Assembly (NCBI RefSeq): GCF_000219625.1
Contig: NC_018200.1
Coordinates: 485,848 to 549,847 of the forward strand
Source of the DNA: Zymoseptoria tritici IPO323
Lineage: Eukaryota; Ascomycota; Dothideomycetes; Mycosphaerellales; Mycosphaerellaceae
DNA: 64,000 nt
Direction of reading: 5' to 3'
Numbering within the stretch: position 1 is the stretch's first letter; every line of letters starts with the position of its first letter. A program made the translations under genes and the position numbers. Under the pieces are notes generated by a model. It made no database searches and was not told where the DNA came from. It saw nothing but the letters and a program-made list of their open reading frames with translations. Positions 34,724 through 45,900 of this stretch are shown here, one piece after another.

Positions 34724-35980
34724 TTAACGCTCCGTCCACCTGCAAAGGCACCCTCCGGGACGACCGCGGTCCCTTGACGACAAAGCCGAAAGCAATGACA
34801 AGGGAGACGAATATGGGAAGAGGGAAATCGAGCAGGGTCCGCATTACACAGGAATATTCCCGTGCCCGGCTTAGGCCAGGCGCTGAATCACCGGAGGCCG
34901 CACTCGGAGTACAAGCGAGTTGCGCCGAGCAAAGACGATAGTGAGAGGTCCAGTCGTGCTAGCCTGTATACGGCGTCGATTCTGGGCGACCCACGTTCAT
35001 CTTCAAGCATGTCCATTGTCATCACATCGGAGCCAACGAGAACAAAGAATCAGCCGCGCAGATTAAACGAGGGAGCCAAGTGATGGATACAATGCGTCGG
35101 ATCTGGACTGCGCGACGTAGGAACACCACACCGCCATCTACCTAATAGGTGAGCTGGTGCCCAGCATGCTCAGCCAGCTCGCATCTGCTTAGACCGATCA
35201 GCCACTCTGCGCAAGCTGGCCTAGAAAGGTGCCGAGGGCGAGAAGGAGAAGTAGAAGGCGGACGATGACGACGATAGTGGAATACCAGATCCAGTGGAGG
35301 GCGAGAACTCGAGATGAGCTTTTTGGTGTTTTCTGACTGCCCATGTCTTTGGACGCTTTCGGGGGAGAAGCGAGTAATGATCGCAAGGTTCATACGCTGG
35401 AGCAGGTCCCAAATAGCAGTGAAAGAGATGTCGGCTTTTTGGTTTCGGGAGTGTTGAAGGTGCTGAAGGTGCTGGAGGAGAATGTGCAGGGCTGAGCAAA
35501 GGAGAGTGTGCTGGGCTGAGTGAAATAGCTTGGGATGGGACTGGGCTGAATAAATGAGTGTGTGATAGGTTGAATAAAAAGCGCAGATCGAGGTAGTCTT
35601 GCATTCTTCATCCGTAGCAACTCGAAAGAAGATACAAATCGAAGTCTAAGCCGCGACAGCACTCCAGTCCGCGGTGGAACTCCGACCGAAGGTAGAAGAT
35701 TCGAGCGGTGCAATCTCGACACGACATGGATCCAGCAGCACCAACATTATTATTAGTGTGGAGCACTACTGGCAAGTTCATCCAGAAGCAGGTTGTTCAG
35801 CACACCCAGCTCAATCATCCATGGGATCGCAGGCTGTCGAAATGTATGATCCTCCAAAGCAATCAAGAAGGACCGTCGGGCAATCTGGCGGAAACTGGAC
35901 CACCTCGCTTGCACACATGGCATTCTACCTCAGCTGTCCGGAGGTCCCCTGCTGCTGAGGCACGCCACCGATGAAGAAAA
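34724..35980. other. No recognised gene
   Basis: Only small ORFs on opposite strands. About 35450-35590 contains short repeated words (GGGCTGA, GGTGCTGAA) that produce Ser/Pro-rich antisense ORFs. No domain is seen. Confidence 0.4.
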
Positions 35981-35983
35981 GTG

Positions 35984-37248
35984 TTATAGTACACACCATC
36001 TCGCTATTGACTTCCATGCCGGCACCAGGCTAGACAACGAGAGACCGATCGCATCGATGACTCCGGCGGGATTGCTCGGAGTGAGTGTGAGAGGTGCAAT
36101 GTCTGCGCCGCGATTACTTTGCTTGTTGCCAAAAGAGACGAGAAAAGCAGAGACCGGCCCGTGACATTCCCGACCTGTCTCGCGGTAGATGACAATACCA
36201 TCGATGAAGATCATGAGCGGCATCGAGCAAACCCTCGAGCCCTGAGGACTCAGCCCGCCGTTTGCTGGCGAGGCCATAACTTGTCTTCGAGCTGTTCGCG
36301 GCCGAAGTGCACAATCTCAAGCTCTCCGTAGATAGAATTGGTCTTGGAGATCGGTCCCATCTCTTCATTGCGTCCAATGATCCAACGGACAAAGAAGTCG
36401 GTTTATTCGGGTGAGCGAGGGTTGGGACCATTCGCACTGCCATAGGCGAGTATATATCGACTGGGTCCGACATTTTCATCCTCCACGCGGACAAGGACTT
36501 CGTTCCCGGCTTGCAGACCTCCTGGGACATCCGCTTTATCGACCAGTCGCTGAATCTTAACAAACACAAGACAACGCTCGCCGGCGTGCTTACGAACCGT
36601 ACGCTGATCGTGTACAGGAGCCAAGAATCGACCGAGATGCATTACACCGGTACGGCACTTGCAGTGGTAGTCGCGGCATCGGAAGTGGATGATGTCGGAT
36701 AGGGAGATCGAACCGCCGATATAACCTCGATGATCGCTGTTTTGGCTGTCACCCAGCTTCTGGCCTGTGACCTCAGCAGCAGCCTTGTTATGTGCCCTCT
36801 GTATCATAGCGGCGGCTTCAGCCCGTTTCTCGGCCATCTCTTGTGCCCTGGTCTGCTTCTTCTGTTCTGTTGCGCTGGCACGAGTAGGACGGTGCGGCGC
36901 TGCGCTTGATACGGATAGAGTCGATGACGAGGAGATGAACGCCGGAGAGGTAGATGCTAAGGAAGTCACTGCAAGAGGTGCGTATATTGACGTTTTTGTA
37001 GATGCTGTAGGCGTTGCAAGTGGGCGCTGCAAGTGGACACTTCGGTGGTCCGGCGACGTGGATGGCGTACTCGGAGACAATGTAACGCAAATATTTGAGT
37101 GCCACACTCTGCCGTGCCAGATCTGCTCCGGCTTATTGACCAGCTTGAAAATCTTTTTCCGCAGGGTCGTCAGTCGAGAAGAAAGCTTTGCAGAAGCCTG
37201 GCATATCGAGGGAGTACATGAGACGCTTCTTCCAAAAGGACATTCCAA
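35984..37248 (-). pseudogene. Relic of a large multicopy fungal protein (probably transposon-derived)
   Basis: Minus-strand pieces in several frames line up in the order I remember for a widespread fungal multicopy family. First comes SLSDIIHFRCRDYHCKC and HLGRFLAPVHDQR (about 36630-36720), then VFVKIQRLVDKADVP and YILAYGSANGPNPR (about 36410-36580). TDFFVRWI and ELEIVHFGRERLEDKL follow (about 36270-36400). Last is MIFIDGIVIYRETGRECHGP ... DIAPLTLTPSNPAGVIDAIG (35990-36215), where the family has a D-G-F-x-x-Y-R motif and FPLTLGPHG. Frame changes between pieces show decay. A Lys/Glu/Ala-rich stretch near 36790-36860 lies upstream. I recall the family by pattern only and give no name; the transposon origin is inference. 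Confidence 0.45.
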
Positions 37249-37249
37249 A

Positions 37250-38820
37250 ATGGCATTCCCTCAAAGTCCCTGCCTTGCCCTTCTTTGGCATCGGAGTCTT
37301 CATCACCAGAGATAGACTTTTGGTAGTCGGCGATGCCAGTCAGGTTTGTGAGCGCCCAAGCGCCAGGCAACGCGTCGTGTCCTTCACCCGACCTCAGCGC
37401 GCGGCGTTCGATGAGCCTAGCTGGGGTAGGCTGCTTGTCCTTGGGCTTTGGTGGAGTTTGTAGAGTCGAGTTTGCATAGATGCACACCGCACCGGCTGGC
37501 TGACCATCTCCCACTCCATCGTCGTCGTTATCGAGATCGCCACCAGAGCCACTGCCGAGGCGTTTGCTGCTCGGGCCCGGTGTCTTCGGCTTGAAGCCAG
37601 AAGAGGACTTTTTGGGAAGTCCTTTGAGTCGTGCAATGTCATCAGTCGGAATGAGGCTGCAATATCAGTGCCCATTGGATTGGCAAGAGCACGCCTAACA
37701 AGATTCAACACGCAAAAGAGCACGCTGCGCCGCAACAGATTCCCACATTTAGTCGTCCAGTAGTCCGGCCGTCCAGCCATCCGACCTCTTGCAACAAAGT
37801 CAACATTGGGCCAGACCGTCCAAGCGCAGCCAGGACCTAGTACCGTTCAAGCTCATACCACAAACGGCCAATTCAACGGCCTCCGCAAAGTGGCCTTAAA
37901 GAAGAGCAACATTCTCGAGGATGAGCAACCGCCAGTCCCGCGAATTGAGACAAACAAGTCCAAACCCGATGGGCATTGACGTTGCAATCTGCAAGCTCGT
38001 CCCGATCGATAAGGAACATTATCAAGATCAAGGACTCCTGATGGCAAAAATCCTTGCCTTGGAATCCAGCAATCTGATCGACGTTCATATCTATTCGTGG
38101 ACAATGTCGGACATATCTGGAGTTTTGTGCAATCTGGCGATAAGCATGGAAGAGTTGTGGTAAGGAGTGCGGTATCTCAGATGGTTGCGAATGGGGATGT
38201 CGTATAAGCGCACAAGGCCGTCTAGAGAGCGTAGCAGCTCAAATGAGAAGGACTTTCGCCTCTTGCTTGAGATGCGCGAGCAGGAATTTAAGCATCTTCC
38301 CCGCGCTACTCGATCTGCTGGCGAGCGTAGTAGCTCAAATGTCAACATCCTTCGAAGTTCGCGCCTTACTCGAGGTCTGCGAATGGAAAATCGATGACCT
38401 TCTCGCACCACTCCGTACTCAACGAGCAGTTCCATGTCTCACATTTATCTGTTGGCGCACAGAAATAGCTCCAGGTTTTCCATCTTCTTCTTGCACCTCG
38501 CAAGCTCCATCTCCGTAGCTGTACAATCCGCCTGGAAGTCGCATGCCGGTATCCGTCTCCTTTCGACCCGCCTACATCTCCTCGTTGGTGTAGTCTTTCC
38601 CTTCGCTCCCCTGGAACCAGTGATGAACCTGCGGCCTCCTTGCTCTCGTATGTCGTCGCATTCAAGTTCCTAGACCTCCGCACCGACTAGAACAGAGTTC
38701 TGAATGTGCTTCTTCGAGAGATCCAGAGTCTTCAAAAAGCACCGCTCAAGGACACACTTCCCCTTCAATGGAGGACTTTGCCGTCTGTTCGATGATGGGC
38801 CAGATTTGCGCGACCTTGGC
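37250..38820. other. No recognised gene; possibly upstream part of the relic at 35984-37248
   Basis: The minus-strand ORF 37170-37514 (FWNVLLEEASHVLPRYARLLQSFLLD) reads into the relic downstream and may be its N-terminal part in another frame. 37853-38435 holds pairs of short, partly repeated ORFs (ELLRSPADRVAR and ELLRSLDGLVR from two copies of AGCGTAGYAGCTCAAATG at about 38229 and 38325). Confidence 0.35.
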
Positions 38821-38832
38821 GGAGCTGGCGGC

Positions 38833-39068
38833 GGGATTGCTACGGATTGGACGAGGAACTCGTCGCAGCATCGGACGTCTGGTGGAGGGTCTTCCTTTAT
38901 TGCTTGGAGAAGGACTTGGACTTCGACATTGCTGTCTAGCTCGATGCGACGGGATTGCTACGGACTGGACGAGGAATTCGTCGCAGCATCGGGCGTCTGG
39001 TCGAGGGTCTTCCTTCATTGCTTGGAGAAGGACTTGGACTTCGACATCGCTGTTAAGCTCGATGCGTC
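38833..39068. repeat. Tandem duplication, two copies of 118 bp
   Basis: GGGATTGCTACGGATTGG at 38833 returns as GGGATTGCTACGGACTGG at 38951, and similarity continues through 39068. Differences are a handful of transitions. The period is not a multiple of three, so any reading frame changes between copies. Confidence 0.92.
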
Positions 39069-39964
39069 GGGAGTTGGGGCGGACGCAGTATCTAGTGAGA
39101 AGGTGGGCGGGACTGAGGTTCAAGATCGGAGGATGGACGGACGTTAATTTCGACCGTACGATGCGAGAGTTGCGATAATTTGTGCGCCGCATACAGTGAA
39201 GCCATGATTTCCAGACGCCGGCTCACTCCCACGAGATTCGAATTTGGCTGATGATTTGGCGTTATTTGCGTGAGCGAAGCTGCCGTAGCAGTGACCGGTG
39301 CGAGCTTTCCCAAGTCGTCCCTCTGCGCTAGCCGGGGCGATTAGTGTATTTGTGATGTCGGCGATGGAGTGGTTGCGTTGGATTGAGGCGAGTGAAGAGT
39401 AGAGGAAACCCATAATCCATACATTGTGGCATAGAGTCACGAAATCGTTACTTACCTACCCTTTGACTGACCAGCGCTTCCAGCCCGTGATTCTTCTGAG
39501 CAGAGCCACTGGATTGCAAGCGTGTAAGACGCTGCTGTTCGCCCGTTGCTGGGCTTTCTCCATCCTCGCCGCCACCACCCCTCCTTCTCGGATGTGTTTT
39601 TGACCCTCCACCCTCTTCCCTTGTTTCCTCGTCTTTCAGGTTTGTTCGTGGTCTGCTTCTGCTCAAGATAATGGGAACGGCGCGAAGGGCGGAGCCAAAG
39701 GCAGCAGCACTGCGCGCCGAGTCCTTACGGATTATGCTGGCTCGGAGGCTGCGGCGCCGGACGAGCTGGAATTTCTGGATCTGAATTGAATCTGGAGATA
39801 AAGTTTCGGTACCCCGGATTTTCTCCGCGTCACCTAGGCTACAACCGAGGAACTAGCGCGTGCTAAATATTATCGCTATCATTCTACACCCTCACCACGC
39901 CCACGCCCACGCCTACGCCTACCCCCGCTCCGCTCCGCCCTGCTCCACTCCACTTCACTCCTGA
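39069..39964. other. Spacer upstream of the nuclease-like relic
   Basis: No coding frame is supported. Near 39890-39955 there is a C-rich, G-poor run (CCACGCCCACGCCTACGCC), like a fungal promoter pyrimidine tract, immediately before the ATG at 39965. This is consistent with the promoter of the following relic but is not proof. Confidence 0.4.
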
Positions 39965-41314
39965 ATGGCCTCGATACCTACACCTCCCGCGAGTTTCCAC
40001 TACAGCGAAGGGTCGTGCTGCGGCTCCGCCTCAGACGGTGAGCCCACTCGCGGTCGCACGCTCCATCGCGGCCAGCGCAACAACAGCAGCAAGAAGCGAA
40101 CACACACAGCTATGGACGCAGCAAGCGCGGAATTACTAGAGCCTAGTAGCGATATACTAGATCGGGAAACGTAGAGGCGTCGGCTTTCCTATATATATAC
40201 CCCTATCTTTCCTACGCGAAGTCTATTCCTCTCCCGGCGGCGTAGTACTAGTCCTACTAAGATATAGTCTATCGTACTATATACGACGGGAGTCCCGCGT
40301 ATAGTAATTAAAATAGGAGCGGTAGGGAAGACGGAAGATATAGAAATACGGATACTCTACTCCTAGCTATAGTCTACTATCGACGGGCTAGTTATACTAT
40401 ACGAATTTATCGAACTTATCGGAGAGGACGAGATTATCCCGCCGAGCTACTTCCGCTAGCCTACCGTTACGGAAGGCGCGTAAAGCTAGGGCGACGCCGC
40501 CGATACTAGGCGGCTATAGATACGAATCGGGCTAATTCGAAAGAAAGCTTATCGGAGTAAGAATTTCCGGGATAAGAACTCGTAGACGGACGTAGTAAAA
40601 CTTATCCTCGCGACCGTACTATATTACTACGATAAGGAAGAGGAGGCCCGCTCCGGGAATCTCTAGATTATTAACCTATTAGTCTCTTATAAGCTAATAT
40701 ATTATTCTATTTATACTAACTACTATATAGATAGACGTAGTCTATTACCTAAGACTACCTACCCCGGATAAGCGACGCGGCTAGCGTCTACGACCGCCGC
40801 GTTAACCTCGCCCTTAGTATTAACGATCCCTTAGAAGATACCCCCGCTACTAGGCTACGCGAACGCGCGTTTAATAACTTACTACTACTAAATTATATAA
40901 AGGACCTAGAGCTCTAACGCGTATTCTTAGCCCTACTAATCGAGATTAAAGCTAAGAACGGGAATATAGAAGAGGCGTACCTCTAACTCGCCGTCTACTT
41001 TACCGTAGTAGTAAAATTCCTAACCGAGACTTATACTACTACGTAGATTCCGCCGATGCTCGGCTAGACCGTACTAGGCTCGAGTTAGATACCGATGCTC
41101 GTATAGAGGGATAGAAAGGGAGTAGTATAGGTCCGGTAATTAAATACGCTAGGCTCGTTCGGAACGAGTAATTATATATTACTTTTCCGGCTATTCGCCC
41201 TCTTAAAAGAGTACGTAAAATAGGTCTAAAACGAGTATTAGCCTAAACATTCGGATTTAATAGAGCGCTTCGTTAGCGAGTAGGAGCGTAGCAATAGATC
41301 GAGAATTTATAGGA
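39965..41314 (+). pseudogene. PD-(D/E)XK nuclease-like protein gene, RIP-damaged and cut by a retroposon
   Basis: The first 50 or so codons (MASIPTPPASFHYSEGS...) are undamaged. From about 40120 the DNA becomes TpA-rich with in-frame TAG/TAA. The frame includes SLFLSRRRSTSPTK, then (after one shift near 40890) ALLIEIKAKNGNIEEAYLQLAVYF with the E-x-K nuclease motif, followed by PMLG, VLGSS-IPMLV-RDRKGVV-V, GTSNYILLFRLFALLKEYVK and EY-PKHSDLIERF. This order matches the fungal PD-(D/E)XK nuclease-like domain proteins (ExK, then a Trp-containing strand pair, then a C-terminal helix). Trp and Gln positions are the ones that became stops. The 3' end is interrupted by the retroposon at 41329, in the 14-bp duplication 41315-41328. 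Confidence 0.7.
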
Positions 41315-41328
41315 CGAGAGACCTTAGT

Positions 41329-42069
41329 TTGTTTGTTTGTTTGTTTGTTTGTTCCATTTACGTCCTTTCGGAGTCTAAGACTATATAGGACGGCTTTGCT
41401 ATAGAGGCAAAGCAGTAGATCTAGTTACAATTAGATTTTTCGGTATTCTTTGACCTTAGGGGAGACCCCGTGCCTAAGGCAATGTCAAAGGACTTTAAAC
41501 AAATGCGAGACAAAGGAAATCAAACGAGTGTTGCAGCCTAAGGCTATAGAATTTTCGCGCCAAGCTTTTGCAGAATTTTTAGCGGATCCTTCCGCTTCGC
41601 ACATATGCTGCAAATTCGAATACAAAAGCAGTGCAAAATACCGTGCAAAAGCAGTACAAAATGCCGTACAAAAGCAGCTGTCTAACTCGCTGCCTTCTCT
41701 TGTCCTTAATACGCCTTTGTAGAACTATATGTCGCTTCTAAACGCATACAGCTACGCAGGTTAATCGCAGAGTTGTGGATTCTACCGACTGTTCTAGCTC
41801 TTTAAAGTGCTTCGGTTCGGATTTCGAGGAGGTGCGCGTATAGGGCAGAGTGGACTGCTTCTTTCTTCTTCTCGTTCGTAGCGTAGAGGGCTATTCGTTC
41901 GAATCGTGCTGTTGTTCTGTTGTAGCTCGTGTTTCGAGGCGGATTTCGAGAAGGATTTCGGGCGGATTCGAGAGGTTTTCGAGGAGGTTTCTTCCAGACT
42001 GTCTTAGTTTCCCTTCTAAGGAAGGTACTTACGACGGCCACCGCGTGAAGGTGCAGTCTGTTCGGCCGT
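41329..42069 (-). mobile_element. Short retroposon copy A, CAAA tail, 14-bp target duplication
   Basis: A 741-bp insertion flanked by the direct repeat CGAGAGACCTTAGT (41315-41328 and 42070-42083). On the minus strand it ends in a (CAAA)n-type tail (plus strand GTTTGTTTG from 41329). A 14-bp duplication plus a simple 3' tail is the signature of target-primed (LINE/SINE-type) insertion. It shares about 600 bp with copy B at 60049-60893, including 11-bp GCAGTGCAAAA-type internal repeats, but the two copies differ at their 5' ends. It has no reverse transcriptase, so it depended on another element. A minus ORF (41802-42089) ends in EAVHSALYAHLLEIRTEAL, conserved in copy B. Confidence 0.88.
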
Positions 42070-42083
42070 CGAGAGACCTTAGT

Positions 42084-42183
42084 AAACATACTATATAAGC
42101 GATGTTTTTAGAGTATATAGATAAGACGTCTCGAGTAAGTACGTATACGTATACGTATACGTAAATCCCTCGCCCTCGCCCTC
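42084..42183. repeat. Short simple repeats: TACGTA run and CCCTCG triplets
   Basis: GTACGTATACGTATACGTATACGTA near 42138-42164 alternates purine and pyrimidine. It is followed by CCCTCGCCCTCGCCCTCGCCC. Both lie between the retroposon and the minisatellite. Confidence 0.8.
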
Positions 42184-42189
42184 GCCCTA

Positions 42190-42555
42190 TAGGTTAAAGT
42201 CCCTCTTCTTAATACCTTAGTCCCTACTCGATACTTTAGTCCTACTCGATACTTTAGTCCTACTCGATATACTTTAGTCTCTTTTCTATACCTTAGTCCC
42301 TTCTCGATACCTTAGTCCCTTCTCCGTACCTTAGTCCCTTCTTAGTACTTTAGCCCTTCTTAGTACTTTAGCCCTTCTTAGTACCTTAGTCCCTTCTTAG
42401 TACCTTAGTCGCTCCTCCGTACCTTAGTCTCTTCCTCCGTACCTTAGTCCCTCCTCCGTACTTTAGTCCCTTCTTAGTACTTTAACCCTTCTTAGCGCTT
42501 TAGTTACTTCTCCGCACTTTAGCCCTTCTTAGTACTTTAGTCCCTTCTATAACTT
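42190..42555. repeat. Degenerate minisatellite, unit about 17-18 bp
   Basis: About twenty variants of TACCTTAGTCCCTTCTTAG (also TACTTTAGCCCTTCTTAG, TACCTTAGTCCCTCCTCCG) run head to tail. Unit length varies by one or two bases. No ORF. The C/T changes between units (CCTTAG against CTTTAG) are transitions compatible with RIP or simple drift. Confidence 0.88.
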
Positions 42556-42950
42556 ACCCGCATCCGTATAATAGTAGTCGACTAGTAGCTAGAGAAGCGG
42601 ACTTTTACTACGCCTCGAGTACCTCTCGTATCTTTTCCGTCCTTAGGCTTACTCTCTTTCCGTCTTATCTGCCCTTAAACGAGTCCGCCGACTAGTCTTA
42701 TATCCTCTCTACGAGACTACTACTAGCTATACTACGTTCTATGTCCGACAATATAAGCTTCTTTAAGAAAATCTATAAGCTACTACGAGACTTTCGAGAC
42801 GCCCTCGCCACATCTATCGACTCCTACGTGACCCTTGTCCTACCTATCCGCGACTCCTGGATTTCCTCCCTAACCCTTATATACGACCACCTCTCCCCCT
42901 TCCACTTATCCACTACCTACTAAAATCCCTTCCTCCCTAACGCCTTTACT
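42556..42950 (+). pseudogene. RIP-type relic with a 60-aa ORF
   Basis: TpA-rich sequence with CpG kept. A 60-codon ORF (42741-42923, MSDNISFFKKIYKLLRDFRDAL...) is amphipathic but not recognised. The composition changes back to normal near 42950. Possibly the tail of an older repeat. Confidence 0.35.
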
Positions 42951-45900
42951 TTCCCTACACCTCCGCCTGGCCCTACTAATCCGCCTCCATCCTCGCCCTT
43001 ACCATCTCCCTTCGCTGCTGCCTCGTCCACCCAACTGCCCTCCAAGACTTCCAGAGTCACCACACTCTACAAGCGATCTGCGCAGCCGCGGAAGCAATAT
43101 CACCGCGATATTGCCAGACGCCTCATCAGCCATGATCGTCTCAGGAATCAAGCAGTGCTTCCGAGTTGATCTCAGCACCTTCAGGACGACCCATTCCCTG
43201 ACTGGAACATCACCAAATACAGCGCACCGATGCGCTCTGGACTCGACCGCACACGCAGGTGCGCTGGATACAGTGCTCAGGCACTCTGGACGAAACGCAC
43301 TCAGGTGCGCTGGAACCGACAAGCATGCGGACATGCTCTGGACCCGGAAAACCCCACGGAGTTCCTACATGCCTACGCCAGTCGCGCGAGTTGTTAAACT
43401 TCGAATATTGTCCTTGCCGCTGGTACCACCTCAGCGCACATCGCTTCCGCATCCTCCGCCTCCTCCCCAACAACCTACACCAACGCGACTACAACCTTGC
43501 CCTCTGAGAATCCGCCCGCTACAATACCCTCATGGACAAACATTTCTTTTCCTCCGACCCCGCCGAACCAGATGCTTTTCTCTACGCTACCCTATAAGAC
43601 CTCGGAACCGTCGTCCTCCTTACGCTACCTGGCTAATCGACTATCCCATCCGAAGCTGTCGCCTCCCTGCTAGACACTGGCCCGAGAGGAAAGGGGCGAA
43701 GAAAGCGTTGCGGGGCGGGTGGAGCGCGAGAAGTAATGAGGTGCCCGCGCCGGGGGACGATCATGGGAGCAAAGAATAGGGGGGAGGGAGGAGTGGCGGG
43801 AGGGGCAGGAGGGGGTTGCTACGAGTCGGGTGAAGGAGGTGGTGGGGAAGTGGATGCCGGCTTACGTACCACGGGTCTGGAATTACATGACGTCCGTAGA
43901 CTGGGTGACTGGCGACGTTCTATAGACGATATGGAACTTGCTCGGAGAGATTAGCTTAATTCTGCGGATAATGTTGAACTGGCTCGGAGGGAACGGACTA
44001 GGATAGGTTCTAGGACAGGTGTCGGAGTGTCTGGGACTTGTGATAGAAGAGGATCGCCGGTCTGTTGTCGTCGTTGTTGTCGTCATTCTGTGAGTGGTTT
44101 GGAGAATGGGATAAGAACAGACCCGAGAAGATTATCGACTGGACTCGGCGGATGGTACATGAGGTCTAGGTCTAGGGTTGTTGTAGGATAATGGCCGATT
44201 CGTCGTCGTCGTCGCCGCTCTAGGAGTTCGTCGTAAGAGCGTGGCACAAAGACGGTGTGGGTGATGAGTTTACAATTGCCTAGGTGGTAGCAGCGTAACC
44301 GCCTCTTTGACATTGTAAACTCTCTCTGCTGAAGTATCGTAGAAGTACCTCTTCGTCCTGAGGCACAGCACATTAGGAGAATCTCCGGATCCTACCGCTA
44401 CTATGTCTGCACGGAGCGATTGTCACACGTCGTAGCTTTCGGGGTCACTGTAATCGTCGCTTGCTATAGTCCAGTTCGTATAGTCTTAGGGTTTGTTATG
44501 TCCCTATAACTGTGAAGTTGCGGCGTTTGGACAGACCGGGCGTTCTAACAACGATGCCCATCTAGCGGGCAAATGCTTCAACCGGATTCGATGGCGGCGG
44601 AGCGTCATGTCCGGCGCTTCTAGCATTATGATCGACTAGTATGGCAGCTTGTGATGCTTTAACGATGGGAGGGATGGGTTGCATTGAATTTCAGAAGTCT
44701 ATCATCGAACCAGTCTTGCATGCCGCGAAAACTTCCGAAAACTTCCGCTCCATATTAGTCCTGACCAGTGACGCTCTCACCGATGATGCCGAACCAGCAT
44801 CGACCAGCCCATGCTATCGCCGTTGGTGTCAAGAGGTCAGGGCGGCGACTCTGTTAGGAACGCCGCTCGCCTCAGCGGAAAAGGACCATGGTAAGAAAAA
44901 GGAGGCCACGCTTCTTAGCCAAGCGATCTCGCTGCCAGCGTCCCTCCCTCCCCTCATTGCTCTCCGACCTCATACTTGGCTGTCCAAGGTTCCACGGCGT
45001 CAGGGGCACTGCCCGTTTCAAACACGCTCGTCCGGCCGACTGCAAGATTTCGACGTCGGCGCTGCTAAGACGGAGTGGCGGAGGCGGGGGAGGAAGAGTA
45101 GCTCTCTTGGATGTGGGCTGAGGTAGTCGTCAGTGAAATCGGTAGCGAAAGTTCCCGCTTGTAGCGGCGGTTACAGGAAAGGCACTCGTACAGCATTGCA
45201 AATGAGGTTGAGGTCGGTCTTCTTAAGGCTAGTAGTCTTGGTCGCTATGCAATGGGAGCATCGTCGCATGCAGGACTGAAGTCGAAGGTCACCCAGACAG
45301 AGACGTAAGAGCACACGACTGTAGCCGTCTTCGTTACTAGATGCAGAAGGCCGAAGAGCGGCCGCCCTGGTGAGGACCAAGGAAACTGGGGCGGGATTGG
45401 ATCAAGGATCGTTCAGGGGTCGCCGAGTACATCCTCCACTCGGCTTGTCGGATCGTATCTGCCAGGAGCGTTCTGCTAGGAGCGCTCTATGCCGAAGGTA
45501 TCAAGCCGATACGCTCGACCTCCTTGAGCCGGTTAATGCAAGGATGGACGCCTGTCGTATTTGAAAACGTGGCTTCAACGTCAGTGGAGCGTGGCGCGTT
45601 TCGTAGTTCCTGGACATTAGGCAATCGCTCATGCTCGAACCTAGCACTAGGACCGGTCGGGTCCGACAGACGAGACAGAGCTCAAAGTCCTACAATTGTC
45701 GACGCTGGGACCGATAATACACTGCTGTGTCAAGTAATGATGACGGTACTCTTCTTCCTCTTTGATCGAAGACGAGAAAACAACTTGGGCGACAGGTGTG
45801 AACCTGAAGGTGATGGCGTCGTAGCTGAATGATTGCAAAAGGGTGCAGGACGTGGCCATAATGTCGTACCCACAAAAGCTGCTTCCAGTGCGGCAACGCA

